Source of the DNA: Rhizobium tibeticum
GTDB taxonomy: Bacteria > Pseudomonadota > Alphaproteobacteria > Rhizobiales > Rhizobiaceae
DNA: 64,000 nt
Assembly (NCBI RefSeq): GCF_900110205.1
Contig: NZ_FOCV01000012.1
Span: forward strand, 62,001-126,000
Direction of reading: 5' to 3'
The translations under genes and the position numbers were made by a program. This document shows positions 8,186-16,591 of this stretch, in pieces; position 1 is the first letter of the stretch, and the number at the start of each line of letters is the position of its first letter. Under the pieces are notes generated by a model. The model had not been told where the DNA came from. It did not search any database and saw only the letters and a program-made list of their open reading frames with translations.

Positions 8186-9667
8186 ATGCAGGTTATCGAA
8201 ACGCTCGCTGAAGGGCTGAAGCGCGAAATCAAGGTCGTAATCCCGGCCAAGGACATGGAAGTCAAGATGAATGAGCGTCTTGCCGACGTGAAGGACAAGG
8301 TCCGCATCAACGGCTTCCGTCCGGGCAAGGTTCCGGCCGCTCACCTCAAGAAGGTTTACGGCAAGTCCATCATGGCCGATCTCGTCAACGAGATTGTCCG
8401 CGAGCAGCCGACCGCTATCCTCGCAGAACGCGGCGAAAAGTCCGCGACGCAGCCGGAAATCGCGATGACGGAAGACAAGGATGAGGCAGAGCAGATCCTC
8501 GCCGCTCAGAAGGATTTCGAGTTCACGCTCTCCTACGAGGTTCTGCCGCCGATCGAGCTGAAGTCCAGCAAGGGCATCAAGATCACCCGCGAAGTCGTCG
8601 ACATCTCGGAAGATGAAGTCAACGAGCAGGTTCTGAAGGTCGCTGAAAGCGCCCGTTCCTACGAGACCAAGAAGGGCAAGGCCGCCAACGGCGACCGCAT
8701 CACGATGGACTACGTCGGCAAGGTCGACGGCGTTGCCTTCGATGGCGGCACCGACCAGGGCGCAGAACTCGTTCTCGGCTCCGGCCGCTTCATCCCTGGC
8801 TTCGAAGACCAGTTGGTCGACGCCAAGGCTGGTGACGAAAAGACCATCACCGTCACGTTCCCGGCCGACTACCCGGCCAAGAACCTGGCTGGCCAGGAAG
8901 CCACCTTCGACGTCACCGTCAAGGACGTTGCTGCTCCGGCCGAGGTTGAAATCAACGACGAGCTGGCGAAGAAGCTCGGCCTTGAATCGGCTGACCGTCT
9001 GAAGGAAATCGTCCGCGGTCAGATCGAGTCGCAGTACGGCTCGATGACCCGCCAGAAGGTCAAGCGTCAGATCCTCGACCAGCTCGACGAAATGTACAAG
9101 TTCGATACCCCGGCTTCGCTCGTCGACGCCGAGTACAACGGCATCTGGAACCAGGTCGCCAACGATCTCGCCCAGTCCGGCAAGACCTTCGAAGACGAAG
9201 ACACGACGGAAGAGGAAGCTCGCGAAGAATACAAGAAGCTTGCTGAGCGTCGCGTTCGCCTCGGCCTCGTTCTCTCCGAAATCGGCGAAAAGGCCGGTGT
9301 TGAAGTGAGTGAAGACGAAATGCAGCGCGCCATCTACGAGCAGCTGCGTCAGTATCCGGGCCAGGAAAAGCAGATCCTTGAGTTCTTCCGCAGCCAGCCG
9401 GGTGCGGCCGCCTCGATCCGCGCTCCGATCTTCGAAGAAAAGGTCATCGACCATTTGCTGACCGAGATCGACGTCACGGACAAGAAGGTGACCAAGGAAG
9501 AACTGCTCGCCGACGAAGAGGGCGAAGCTTCTGAGAAGGAAGCCAAGAAGGCCACTCCGAAGAAGAAGGCTGCTGCCAAGGCAGAAGCCGCTGAAGGCGA
9601 AGAAGCTGCCGCTCCGAAGAAGAAGGCCGCTCCGAAGAAGAAGGCTTCCGAGGACAGCGCCGAGTAA
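8186..9667 (+). CDS. tig: trigger factor
   Basis: A 493-residue ribosome-associated chaperone. The N-terminal ribosome-binding domain carries the signature [17 protein letters not shown] (about residues 44-60). The FKBP-type prolyl isomerase domain follows ([14 protein letters not shown] ... [20 protein letters not shown], about 170-255), then the helical chaperone domain. It is some 60 residues longer than the E. coli protein because of a tail of alternating Ala and Lys ([26 protein letters not shown]). The ATG at 8186 follows AGGAAG. A strong terminator lies downstream, so it appears monocistronic. Confidence 0.97.
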   Translation: MQVIETLAEGLKREIKVVIPAKDMEVKMNERLADVKDKVRINGFRPGKVPAAHLKKVYGKSIMADLVNEIVREQPTAILAERGEKSATQPEIAMTEDKDEAEQILAAQKDFEFTLSYEVLPPIELKSSKGIKITREVVDISEDEVNEQVLKVAESARSYETKKGKAANGDRITMDYVGKVDGVAFDGGTDQGAELVLGSGRFIPGFEDQLVDAKAGDEKTITVTFPADYPAKNLAGQEATFDVTVKDVAAPAEVEINDELAKKLGLESADRLKEIVRGQIESQYGSMTRQKVKRQILDQLDEMYKFDTPASLVDAEYNGIWNQVANDLAQSGKTFEDEDTTEEEAREEYKKLAERRVRLGLVLSEIGEKAGVEVSEDEMQRAIYEQLRQYPGQEKQILEFFRSQPGAAASIRAPIFEEKVIDHLLTEIDVTDKKVTKEELLADEEGEASEKEAKKATPKKKAAAKAEAAEGEEAAAPKKKAAPKKKASEDSAE

Positions 9668-9722
9668 TCTTCGGTTTGCCGAATTCATGAAAGCTCCGCC
9701 TCGTGCGCGGCTTATACATTGC

Positions 9723-9762
9723 GAGGCCGGAACATTGTTATGATGTTCCGGCCTCGTTTGTC
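9723..9762 (+). terminator. terminator of tig
   Basis: A perfect 13-bp stem, GAGGCCGGAACAT / ATGTTCCGGCCTC (9723-9735 and 9743-9755), with a 7-nt loop and then GTTTGTC. Confidence 0.8.
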
Positions 9763-9895
9763 ATTGAGGTGGTTGCGACACCGCGATGAGGGTGCGGCGC
9801 GACTGGGCTACGTCGAAAGTGGAGTTGTTACACGAAATAGTTGCAGTTTCGGTTGAACGGACGCAGACTGGAGCATTGCAAGAGGGGATTTGGCA

Positions 9896-10318
9896 ATGTC
9901 TTCCAATGATGACCTTAGGGACCTGGTGCGGCGGATCTATCACGCGCGGGTGGAGGGCGATCTCGAGAGTTTGATGTCTTTCCTTGATGACGATTGCCTA
10001 TTCCGTGTGGTCGGGAACCAGCACCTGGCGCCTTTGACGGATCCTGTTGTCGGCGCCGCCGCGCTTCGCGTGACGATGCAATACTTGATCGACAATTGGG
10101 ATATGAGAGGGATCGATTTTGTGTCCATCCATGTCGACGGCGACGTTGCGTTGATTCACCGTAGGGGACGCATGCGTTTTGGCGCGACGGAATACGACAC
10201 CGAGATCATGGACAAAATGACCTTCGAGAACGGCAAGCTGAAGGAATGCGTGGAGTTCATCGACACGCTGCAGGCCGCCGCGCTGCTGGACGTCGTGAAA
10301 TTACCCACGCGAAACTAA
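9896..10318 (+). CDS. SnoaL/NTF2-like protein
   Basis: A 140-residue protein with the cone-shaped NTF2 fold pattern: an N-terminal helix pair (LRDLVRRIYHARVEGDLESLMSFL), DDDCLFRVVG, and C-terminal strands ending DKMTFENGKLKECVEFIDT. The ATG at 9896 has AGAGGGGA 7 bases upstream. Such proteins are ketosteroid-isomerase-like enzymes or ligand-binding subunits; catalytic residues are not evident and the role is unknown. It is convergent with the radical SAM gene, with an 8-bp GC-rich inverted repeat at 10345-10373 between them. Confidence 0.82.
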   Translation: MSSNDDLRDLVRRIYHARVEGDLESLMSFLDDDCLFRVVGNQHLAPLTDPVVGAAALRVTMQYLIDNWDMRGIDFVSIHVDGDVALIHRRGRMRFGATEYDTEIMDKMTFENGKLKECVEFIDTLQAAALLDVVKLPTRN

Positions 10319-10372
10319 GAGCGTCGATCCGCCAATGGATCTCAACGCGCCCAACCAAAGAGCTCGGGCGCG

Positions 10373-12154
10373 TCAGACTGCCTTATGGGCATGGGTTAGT
10401 TCGGCGACTCGGTGGATGTGCGAGACCGCAGCCCGTCCGCCCGCCGTTTTCGTGAAGAGTTCGAGCGTTTCATCCTCGTGGTCACCGACCGGTGTCAGTG
10501 CCTGATCCATGTAGCTCTTCGAGTTCTTGTCACGGGCTATGAAAAAGGCGCTCGTTGCGAGGCCGGCGATGGTGGCGCCCAGCGACAAATGCTTGGTGAC
10601 GGTTTCCCAGATGAACCGTGGCCAGAAGGCAACGGCGCTTTCCTTGGGAAGATCTGGGCGGCGTTCGGATGGATGCTTGAGACGCAGCAGGCCGCTCTGC
10701 AGTGGATGAACGTTCTCCAGAGGTACAGTCGTGGCGAACGACACGAGCATCTTGACGAGGCTGGCGAGCGGCACGCCGGTAGCAACAGCCCGGCGCAGCA
10801 GCGTCTTCATATGCTCTGGCGAATAGTAGAGCGACCAGGCCTCCTGGTAGATGCTTTCCCACTCCTGCTTGCTCATCTTCGGATGCGCAGTGCAGACGTG
10901 CTCGACGTCGTAGATGTTGAGATCGGCGTCCATCTCGACGCCCTTCTTCCACAATGTCTGATGATCTTCCGAGCCCGGCAGCGGCGTCAGCACGAAGAAC
11001 TCAATGACGTCGAGGGGAAGCTCATGCTGGATGATCGCGATGTCGCGCCGGATCGTCTCCGGCGTGTCTGCCGGGAAACCAAGAATGTAGCCGGCGAGCG
11101 TCATGATGCCTTGGGCTTTCCAGGCGAGCAGCATCTTCCGGTATTCGGTGATCTTGTTCTGGTTCTTCTTGGCCGCCGTCAGATTGTCGGGATTTACATT
11201 CTCAAGCCCGATGAAGACGCGCGTGACGCCGGCGCGCTTGGATTTTTCGATGAAGTTCGGGATCTTGTGGCAGAGCGTGTCGACCTGGATCATCAATCCA
11301 AGTGGAATACCGTCCTTCTCCCGGAGTTCGATCAACCGGTCGAAGATCGCTTCCCAATCCCTGTTGCGCGCGAAATTGTCGTCGGTGATGAAGAACTTAT
11401 GGATGCCCTGCGCCCAATTCATCCGCACTAGTTTTTCGACATCATCGGCCGATCGGAACCGCGACTTGCGCCCCTGCACATTGATGATGGTGCAGAAAGA
11501 GCATTGATAGGGGCAACCGCGGCCGGCGTCGAAGCTCGTGCTGAGGCCAAGCGTCTGTGCTACATTGGCTTTCGGCAGGAAGGGGACGGCCGCACCTTCG
11601 ATACTCGGCAGGTCATTCATGAAATTGTAAAGCGGCTCAAGTTTGCCGCTGGCGGCATCCTGCAGGACGCGGTCCAGGCGGCCTTCGGCCTCGCCCGCAA
11701 ACATCGAAATACCCATCTCGCGACATGCATCCAAGCCGACTGCCTTGCCATCGAGCATGGCGAGGCAGCCCGACACGTGAAAGCCTCCCATCGAAACCGG
11801 TACGCCGGCCTTGCGGAAGGGGCGCGCAATATCCAGTGCCCTTGGATACTGGTTCGACTGAACGCCGACCAAGGCGACCATCCCGAAATTGTCATGTTGG
11901 GCAAGTCGTTTGAGCAGTGCCGGGATGTTGACCCGCGTGTTCGTCTCGTCGACCACCGTGATCTCGATCCCGACCTCTGCCCCCAATACCTTGCGCTCTG
12001 CGCAGTCGGACGCGATTCCATAGATTGCAGCCAGGGAGTTGGACGGGATCATCGCCCGCCACCAGCGGATCACATAGCCATCATCGTCATAGTGCGACGG
12101 CTTGATCAGGATCAGTTGGAAAATCCGTTCGGCAGTCTTGGACAGATCTTGCAC
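10373..12154 (-). CDS. B12-binding domain radical SAM protein
   Basis: About 593 residues. The N-terminal Rossmann-like cobalamin-binding half (VIRWWRAMIPSNSLAAIYGI ... MVALVGVQSNQYP ... VSMGGFHVSG) is followed by the radical SAM core with the 4Fe-4S motif CPYQCSFC, after the DAGRG typical of this group. Further conserved parts are TDDNFARN and VFIGLENVNPDNL. The C-terminal 150 residues contain two hydrophobic stretches and match no domain I know. The reaction is unknown; relatives include methyltransferases and cyclases. The start is uncertain: the GTG at 12154 is chosen because a frame from a TTG at 12217 would begin on top of a TATAAT box. Confidence 0.88.
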   Translation of the reverse strand: MQDLSKTAERIFQLILIKPSHYDDDGYVIRWWRAMIPSNSLAAIYGIASDCAERKVLGAEVGIEITVVDETNTRVNIPALLKRLAQHDNFGMVALVGVQSNQYPRALDIARPFRKAGVPVSMGGFHVSGCLAMLDGKAVGLDACREMGISMFAGEAEGRLDRVLQDAASGKLEPLYNFMNDLPSIEGAAVPFLPKANVAQTLGLSTSFDAGRGCPYQCSFCTIINVQGRKSRFRSADDVEKLVRMNWAQGIHKFFITDDNFARNRDWEAIFDRLIELREKDGIPLGLMIQVDTLCHKIPNFIEKSKRAGVTRVFIGLENVNPDNLTAAKKNQNKITEYRKMLLAWKAQGIMTLAGYILGFPADTPETIRRDIAIIQHELPLDVIEFFVLTPLPGSEDHQTLWKKGVEMDADLNIYDVEHVCTAHPKMSKQEWESIYQEAWSLYYSPEHMKTLLRRAVATGVPLASLVKMLVSFATTVPLENVHPLQSGLLRLKHPSERRPDLPKESAVAFWPRFIWETVTKHLSLGATIAGLATSAFFIARDKNSKSYMDQALTPVGDHEDETLELFTKTAGGRAAVSHIHRVAELTHAHKAV

Positions 12155-12344
12155 GGTCGCTCGCTGGTAAGAGGAATCCCCGAAAATGGACGCTACCAGA
12201 CGCGGTGGATTATACAAGCAAAGCTTTTACCGGTGCTATCCGACACAAATAAGTCAGGTCGCGCGGATTTTGTTCGATTCGTATATCATTGCTTTCGTTA
12301 AGAAAACCGTCAGGAGATCGGCGCTGTCACTGTTTGAGGCAACA

Positions 12345-13751
12345 TCAAAGCTCCGACTTGATATCGCCCATCCGGTTCCACGCATCCAGACCAGCAATCT
12401 TATAGGCTTCGGCGAGTGTCGGGTAGTTGAACGTGTTCTCGACGAAATATTCGACGGTGCCCTTGAGGTTCAAAACTGCCTGGCCGATGTGCACCAGCTC
12501 GGTCGCCCCTTCACCGACGATATGCACGCCGAGCAGCCGGCGCGTCTTCAAAGAAAAGATCAACTTCAGAAGTCCGGTGTCGAGCCCCATGATGTGTCCG
12601 CGCGAGGTCTCCCGGAAACGTGCGATGCCGCACTCATAGGGAATGCCGCGCTCCTTCATCTCTTCCTCGGTCAGGCCGCAGGTAGAGATCTCCGGCACCG
12701 CATAGATGCCGTAGGGGAAGTATTTCGGCGGCTCCTTCGCGACCGCGCCAACGGCAACGCGCGCGGCAATGCGGCCTTGTTCCATCGAGGTGGAGGCAAG
12801 GCTCGGAAAGCCGACAACGTCGCCGGCAGCGTAGATGTTCGGCACGGATGTCTGGAAGGTTTCCGGGTTGACCTTGAGGCGGCCGCGGTTATCGGCGTCG
12901 AGCCCGGCTGCGTCCAGATTGAGCGTGTCGGTCGCGCCCATGCGCCCTGCGGCAAACAGAACCATGTCTGTCACCATGTGGCGGCCATTGTCGAGCTTCA
13001 GCTCCACTCTGCCGTTGTCGAGGCGCGTGACTGTGTCGGCCTTGGTGCCGAGCAGGATCTTCATGTTGCGATCACGCAGCTGATAGGTGAAATCTTCGAC
13101 GATTTCCCGGTCGATGAAATCGAGCATCGTCGGCTTCGGATCGATCACTGTCACAGCAGTATCCAGCGCGCTGAAGATCGTCGCATATTCGATGCCGATG
13201 ACGCCTGCGCCGATCACGGCCATGGAGCGTGGCAGTTCTTCGATGTCGAGCAATTCGTCGCTGTCGAGTACCGTTTTGCCGTCGAAGGGGATGTAGTCCG
13301 GGCGGAACGGCTTGGTGCCGACCGCAAGCAGGATGCTGGCCCCCGTGACCTTGACAACTTCGCCATCGTCCTTGACGACTTCGAGCGTCGACGGGTCGAC
13401 AAAGCTTGCCTTGCCTCTGATGTGCTGGACGCGGTTTCGGGCGAACTGATGTTCAAGCACCTCGACTTCGTGATCAAGGGTGATCAGCAGGCGGCGGCGA
13501 AGATCATCCGCGCTGATCTCTTCCTTCACGCGGTAGGACCGGCCGTAGAAACCACGCTCGCGCCAGCCTGAGAGATTGAGGGCCGTTTCGCGCAGCGTCT
13601 TGGAGGGGATGGTACCTGTGTGAACCGAAACGCCGCCGACGCGCTTTCCTTGTTCGATGACCAGAACCTTCTTGCCGAGCTTGGCGGCCTGGATTGCGCC
13701 GCGGCGGCCCGCCGGACCGCTACCCACAACAACGAGATCGTACTGGAACAT
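12345..13751 (-). CDS. sthA: Si-specific NAD(P)+ transhydrogenase (soluble)
   Basis: A 468-residue flavoprotein that equilibrates NADPH and NADH in the cytosol. The FAD motif VVVGSGPAGRRGA is at the N-terminus, a second Rossmann motif VIGAGVIGIEYATIF lies near residue 180, and YAAGDVVGFP and the dimerisation domain (NTFNYPTLAEAYKIA) follow. The region that carries the redox-active Cys pair in lipoamide dehydrogenases reads GGVSVHTGTIPSKTLRE, without the disulfide, as in SthA. The ATG at 13751 gives the family length; a longer form from 13826 adds an unrelated leader. Confidence 0.95.
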   Translation of the reverse strand: MFQYDLVVVGSGPAGRRGAIQAAKLGKKVLVIEQGKRVGGVSVHTGTIPSKTLRETALNLSGWRERGFYGRSYRVKEEISADDLRRRLLITLDHEVEVLEHQFARNRVQHIRGKASFVDPSTLEVVKDDGEVVKVTGASILLAVGTKPFRPDYIPFDGKTVLDSDELLDIEELPRSMAVIGAGVIGIEYATIFSALDTAVTVIDPKPTMLDFIDREIVEDFTYQLRDRNMKILLGTKADTVTRLDNGRVELKLDNGRHMVTDMVLFAAGRMGATDTLNLDAAGLDADNRGRLKVNPETFQTSVPNIYAAGDVVGFPSLASTSMEQGRIAARVAVGAVAKEPPKYFPYGIYAVPEISTCGLTEEEMKERGIPYECGIARFRETSRGHIMGLDTGLLKLIFSLKTRRLLGVHIVGEGATELVHIGQAVLNLKGTVEYFVENTFNYPTLAEAYKIAGLDAWNRMGDIKSEL

Positions 13752-13853
13752 TAAGCTGGCCCCGATTGGAAAGCTGGAATCATTTTTGCGACGCAATATG
13801 TCGCGCGTCCACGGGTAGCAGGTCAATGTTGCAGAATATTTTAAGGGAGAATA

Positions 13854-14441
13854 TCAGGATTCTCGGAAGCCAAGCAGGGGTTCCAGCTTCTCGAAGGTGC
13901 GGTCCATGGCGAAGGCGCGGCTAATCGGCAGCGCAATATGGCCATAGATGATCGACATTTGCTCCTCCGCGACGTTCTCGTTCGTCTTGCTGATCGCAGC
14001 CAGATAGAGGGCCGATGCGAGCCCGGTGCGATCCGAGCCCGAGAGGCAATGGATCAACAGCGGTTTGGGAGCTTCTTTCATGACCTGGATCAATTCCTCC
14101 GCGCGCTCTGGAGAAAGCTCCTTGTAAGCAGACATCGGGAAATCGATATGCTCGATTCCAAGCGTCTTCGCTTGCTCGACTTCGGCGTGCCATGCCGGGC
14201 TGTTGGTCGGGCCGCGCAGGTTGATGATGGTCTTGATCCCATACCGCTGCGCGAAATCCGCAATAGCTTGCGGAGATGGTTGGGACGAACGGTAGACTTC
14301 GCCGGCGACGACCGTGTGGAAGTTGTTCGTGGCTTTCAAATAGAGAGCATAGCTGCCAACGATGAGAAAGAGTGGGGCGAGAAAGCATAGTGCTGCCTTC
14401 CTGAAGCGAGGAAATTGGCGAGAAGCAATCGTTGTCGTCAT
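13854..14441 (-). CDS. membrane-anchored dual-specificity / tyrosine phosphatase-like protein
   Basis: 195 residues. A basic N-terminus is followed by one membrane segment ([17 protein letters not shown], about 19-35), then a DSP-type phosphatase domain: [23 protein letters not shown] and the P-loop [10 protein letters not shown] with nucleophile Cys132 and Arg138 (the CX5R pattern). The catalytic domain is predicted to face the periplasm. The frame remains open upstream into the radC remnant, but the ATG at 14441 is the sensible start. The substrate (protein, phosphoinositide or polysaccharide) is unknown. Confidence 0.85.
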   Translation of the reverse strand: MTTTIASRQFPRFRKAALCFLAPLFLIVGSYALYLKATNNFHTVVAGEVYRSSQPSPQAIADFAQRYGIKTIINLRGPTNSPAWHAEVEQAKTLGIEHIDFPMSAYKELSPERAEELIQVMKEAPKPLLIHCLSGSDRTGLASALYLAAISKTNENVAEEQMSIIYGHIALPISRAFAMDRTFEKLEPLLGFRES

Positions 14442-14514
14442 GAAAGTCTCGGAGCAGGATGGTTGCAGCATCGTCGCTTTGCCACCCAAACCTGACGGAC
14501 ACCTGAAGCGGATT

Positions 14515-15180
14515 TGGCTGAGACGCAGCCCCTTGAGGCTCGCGTGACCGTCCTTGCCGATGATGATGTGACCATGAACTGTGATGCCGAGCGGTTTTGC
14601 CGTATCGACAATCATCTTTGTCATATCGATATCGGCTGCGACGGCGTCGGATCGCCCGAGGGGTGGTTGTGGACCAGGATAAGGGCCGTGGCCGAAAGCT
14701 CCAGCGCCCGCCGCACGACCTCGCGCGAATAGACCGGCGTATGATCGACCGTCCCCGTGTCCCTGAATTTCGTCAGCGATCAATGCATTGCGCTTGTTGA
14801 GAACGAGAATGCGGAACTGCTCGCGTGTCTCGTGCGCCATCGCTGCGTGGCAGGGATCACCGACGACCAGGACGACAGGACCTGCTTGCCTCGGAGTTCG
14901 CTCTTCATGGTGCGCCGAACACGGCAGCGAGCGAGCCGAAGCGTTCGAGCAGTGCTTTGGCGATCGGCTTGGTGTCCCGCCGCGGAATCAGTCTGAATAG
15001 CCGCAGTTCGAGCAGATCATAATCGGCAAGCGCGGTGTCGCCATGCTGGCGAAAGCGGTCGCGCGGTCGCTCCCGGTGTCCATGGTAGTGCTCATCCTTG
15101 CCAAGCGATGCGGAGCGGCGAAAGGCAGTTCGTCGTCGTTGGAGTGCGAAACAGGACCCTTTGTCCGATCAAGCGCTCAT
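14515..15180 (-). pseudogene. radC: decayed radC (JAMM/MPN DNA-repair-associated protein)
   Basis: Fragments of RadC occur in order in different frames. First comes [13 protein letters not shown], then [20 protein letters not shown] and [20 protein letters not shown] up to AAVFGAP at about 14910. A gap follows where the helix-hairpin-helix middle is missing. Then come [55 protein letters not shown] with the JAMM core [13 protein letters not shown], and [20 protein letters not shown] to KGLRL. At least four frame changes and an internal deletion are needed, so the gene is dead. Its former ATG overlapped the map stop (15177-15180). Confidence 0.85.
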
Positions 15181-16013
15181 CGGTTCAGGGACGGAAGGCC
15201 CGGTCGGTCGAGGCCGCCCGGCGAAAGCGTGAAGATCTCGCAGCCGTCGGCGGTGACGCCGACCGTGTGTTCGTATTGCGCCGAAAGCGAGCGGTCGCGC
15301 GTAACTGCAGTCCAGCCGTCGGCCAGCACTTTCACATGCGGCCGGCCGAGATTGATCATCGGCTCGATGGTGAAGATCATGCCCTCGCGCAGCTCCGGCC
15401 CTTCGCTTGCGCGGCCATAATGCAAAATATTCGGGGAGTCGTGGAAGAGTGCGCCTACGCCATGACCACAGAAGTCACGCACGACGGAACAGCGCTCGGC
15501 TTCGGCATATGTCTGGATGGCTTCTCCGATCGCGCCGGTACGAGCACCGGGACGAACGGCTGCTATACCGCGCAGAAGGGATTCGTAGGTCACTTCAAGC
15601 AGCCGCTCAGCGGCGCGTTTGATGGTGCCGACCGGATACATCCGGCTTGAATCGCCGTGCCAGCCATCCACCACGTAGGTGACGTCAATGTTGACGATAT
15701 CGCCCTCGCGCAGCGGCTTTGCATCCGGAATACCATGGCAGACGACATGGTTGATCGAGGTACAGGTCGATTTTGTGTAGCCGCGATAGTTAAGGGTCGC
15801 CGGAATCGCGCCGTTGTCCATGCCGAACTCGAACACGAAGCGATCAATTGCATCGGTCGGCAGGCCGGGTCTGACGACAGCAGCCAACTCATCGAGGCAA
15901 CGCGCCGTCAGCTGGCAAGCCTTACGCATTCCCTCGAAAGCTTCAGGACCGTAGAGCCTGATTGCGCCCGTATTCTTCGATGGCGCGGAAGAGGCTTCGA
16001 TATAATTCACCAT
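15177..16013 (-). CDS. map: type I methionine aminopeptidase
   Basis: A 278-residue enzyme that removes the initiator methionine from nascent proteins. The pita-bread-fold metal ligands are all visible: Asp110 (NIDVTYVVDG), Asp121 (WHGDSSR), His184 (CGHGVG), Glu217 (TIEPMI) and Glu248 (QYEHT), with substrate His93 in VCHGIPDA. The length is usual for type Ia. The ATG at 16013 is used. It formerly formed an ATGA overlap with the now broken radC. Confidence 0.97.
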   Translation of the reverse strand: MVNYIEASSAPSKNTGAIRLYGPEAFEGMRKACQLTARCLDELAAVVRPGLPTDAIDRFVFEFGMDNGAIPATLNYRGYTKSTCTSINHVVCHGIPDAKPLREGDIVNIDVTYVVDGWHGDSSRMYPVGTIKRAAERLLEVTYESLLRGIAAVRPGARTGAIGEAIQTYAEAERCSVVRDFCGHGVGALFHDSPNILHYGRASEGPELREGMIFTIEPMINLGRPHVKVLADGWTAVTRDRSLSAQYEHTVGVTADGCEIFTLSPGGLDRPGLPSLNR

Positions 16014-16235
16014 TGCATGGCCTTAGCGATTGTCATTCTGGTACATAATGCAGCTATGCCGGGTTCGTCCATCGCGATCAATGGGGTGGATGTCATTTCT
16101 ACCGTACTAGGGTGTGTTCGATCGAGGCGGGTGGATTTCTGCGGGCCGGACACGCCCTTACCGTCACCCGATCCTTTCGGCCCGTGGTTTGAAATGCATG
16201 TCACTTGGACAAGACGCTGGAAATTGCCTCGCTAG

Positions 16236-16262
16236 AGTAAAAAACATATGGCGCTTCCCAGC
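16236..16262 (-). terminator. Rho-independent terminator, minus strand
   Basis: The minus strand reads GGCGCT-GGGA-AGCGCC, then ATATGTTTTTTAC. The stem is at 16250-16265 and the T-run at about 16239-16244. It ends a minus-strand transcript that either includes the Tlde1-like gene with a 330-nt trailer or is a separate RNA. Confidence 0.65.
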
Positions 16263-16570
16263 GCCCCGCTCGGCGGTGTGCCTCGCAACTTAAGTCCCTT
16301 CTGCAGCCCCAGCGGCGAAGGCTATCGCCTTGCCGCAGAGGAGATTTGCTCCTCCTCGGGAACCTTGTGTGCTTCGCAGGCACGTCCGGAGCGAAACTCG
16401 CCGTCGCCGCCGCCATCTCCGGAGGGACCATTTGCGAAACCCCGAAGGAGCCTGCGTCGCTCTCCGTCATCCAGCGCCGGTCCCGTCTCGCCGCAACGCC
16501 TTGCGGTGCATCCGAAGATGGGACGAGGAGTTGATGGCATGGCGGCGCGATGCGGGGAAAATCGAGCGTG
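16245..16570 (-). ncRNA. candidate structured RNA or long 3' trailer
   Basis: The 578-bp gap between map and the Tlde1-like gene (16014-16591) has no convincing reading frame. The segment 16250-16560 is rich in inverted repeats. On the minus strand it holds GAGGAG-CAAAT-CTCCTC, GCGGC-AAGGC-GATA-GCCTT-GCCGC and the terminator at 16236. I compared it mentally with tmRNA, RNase P, 6S and SRP RNA and found no match. It could be an sRNA, a processed trailer, or a GC-rich relic. Confidence 0.3.
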
Positions 16571-16591
16571 TCGTTTTTGACTACGATCTGA

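Noticed and set aside
14439..14840. A 328-residue protein joining a RadC C-terminus to the phosphatase
   Set aside because: The upstream part is out-of-frame radC debris that happens to remain open into the phosphatase gene. The ATG at 14441 and membrane anchor define the real protein.
16236..16591. tmRNA, RNase P RNA, 6S or SRP RNA in the map upstream gap
   Set aside because: I found no tag-peptide frame, no tRNA-like acceptor, no GAGGAAAGTCC-type conserved block and no SRP tetraloop helix. Only a generic structured RNA can be argued.
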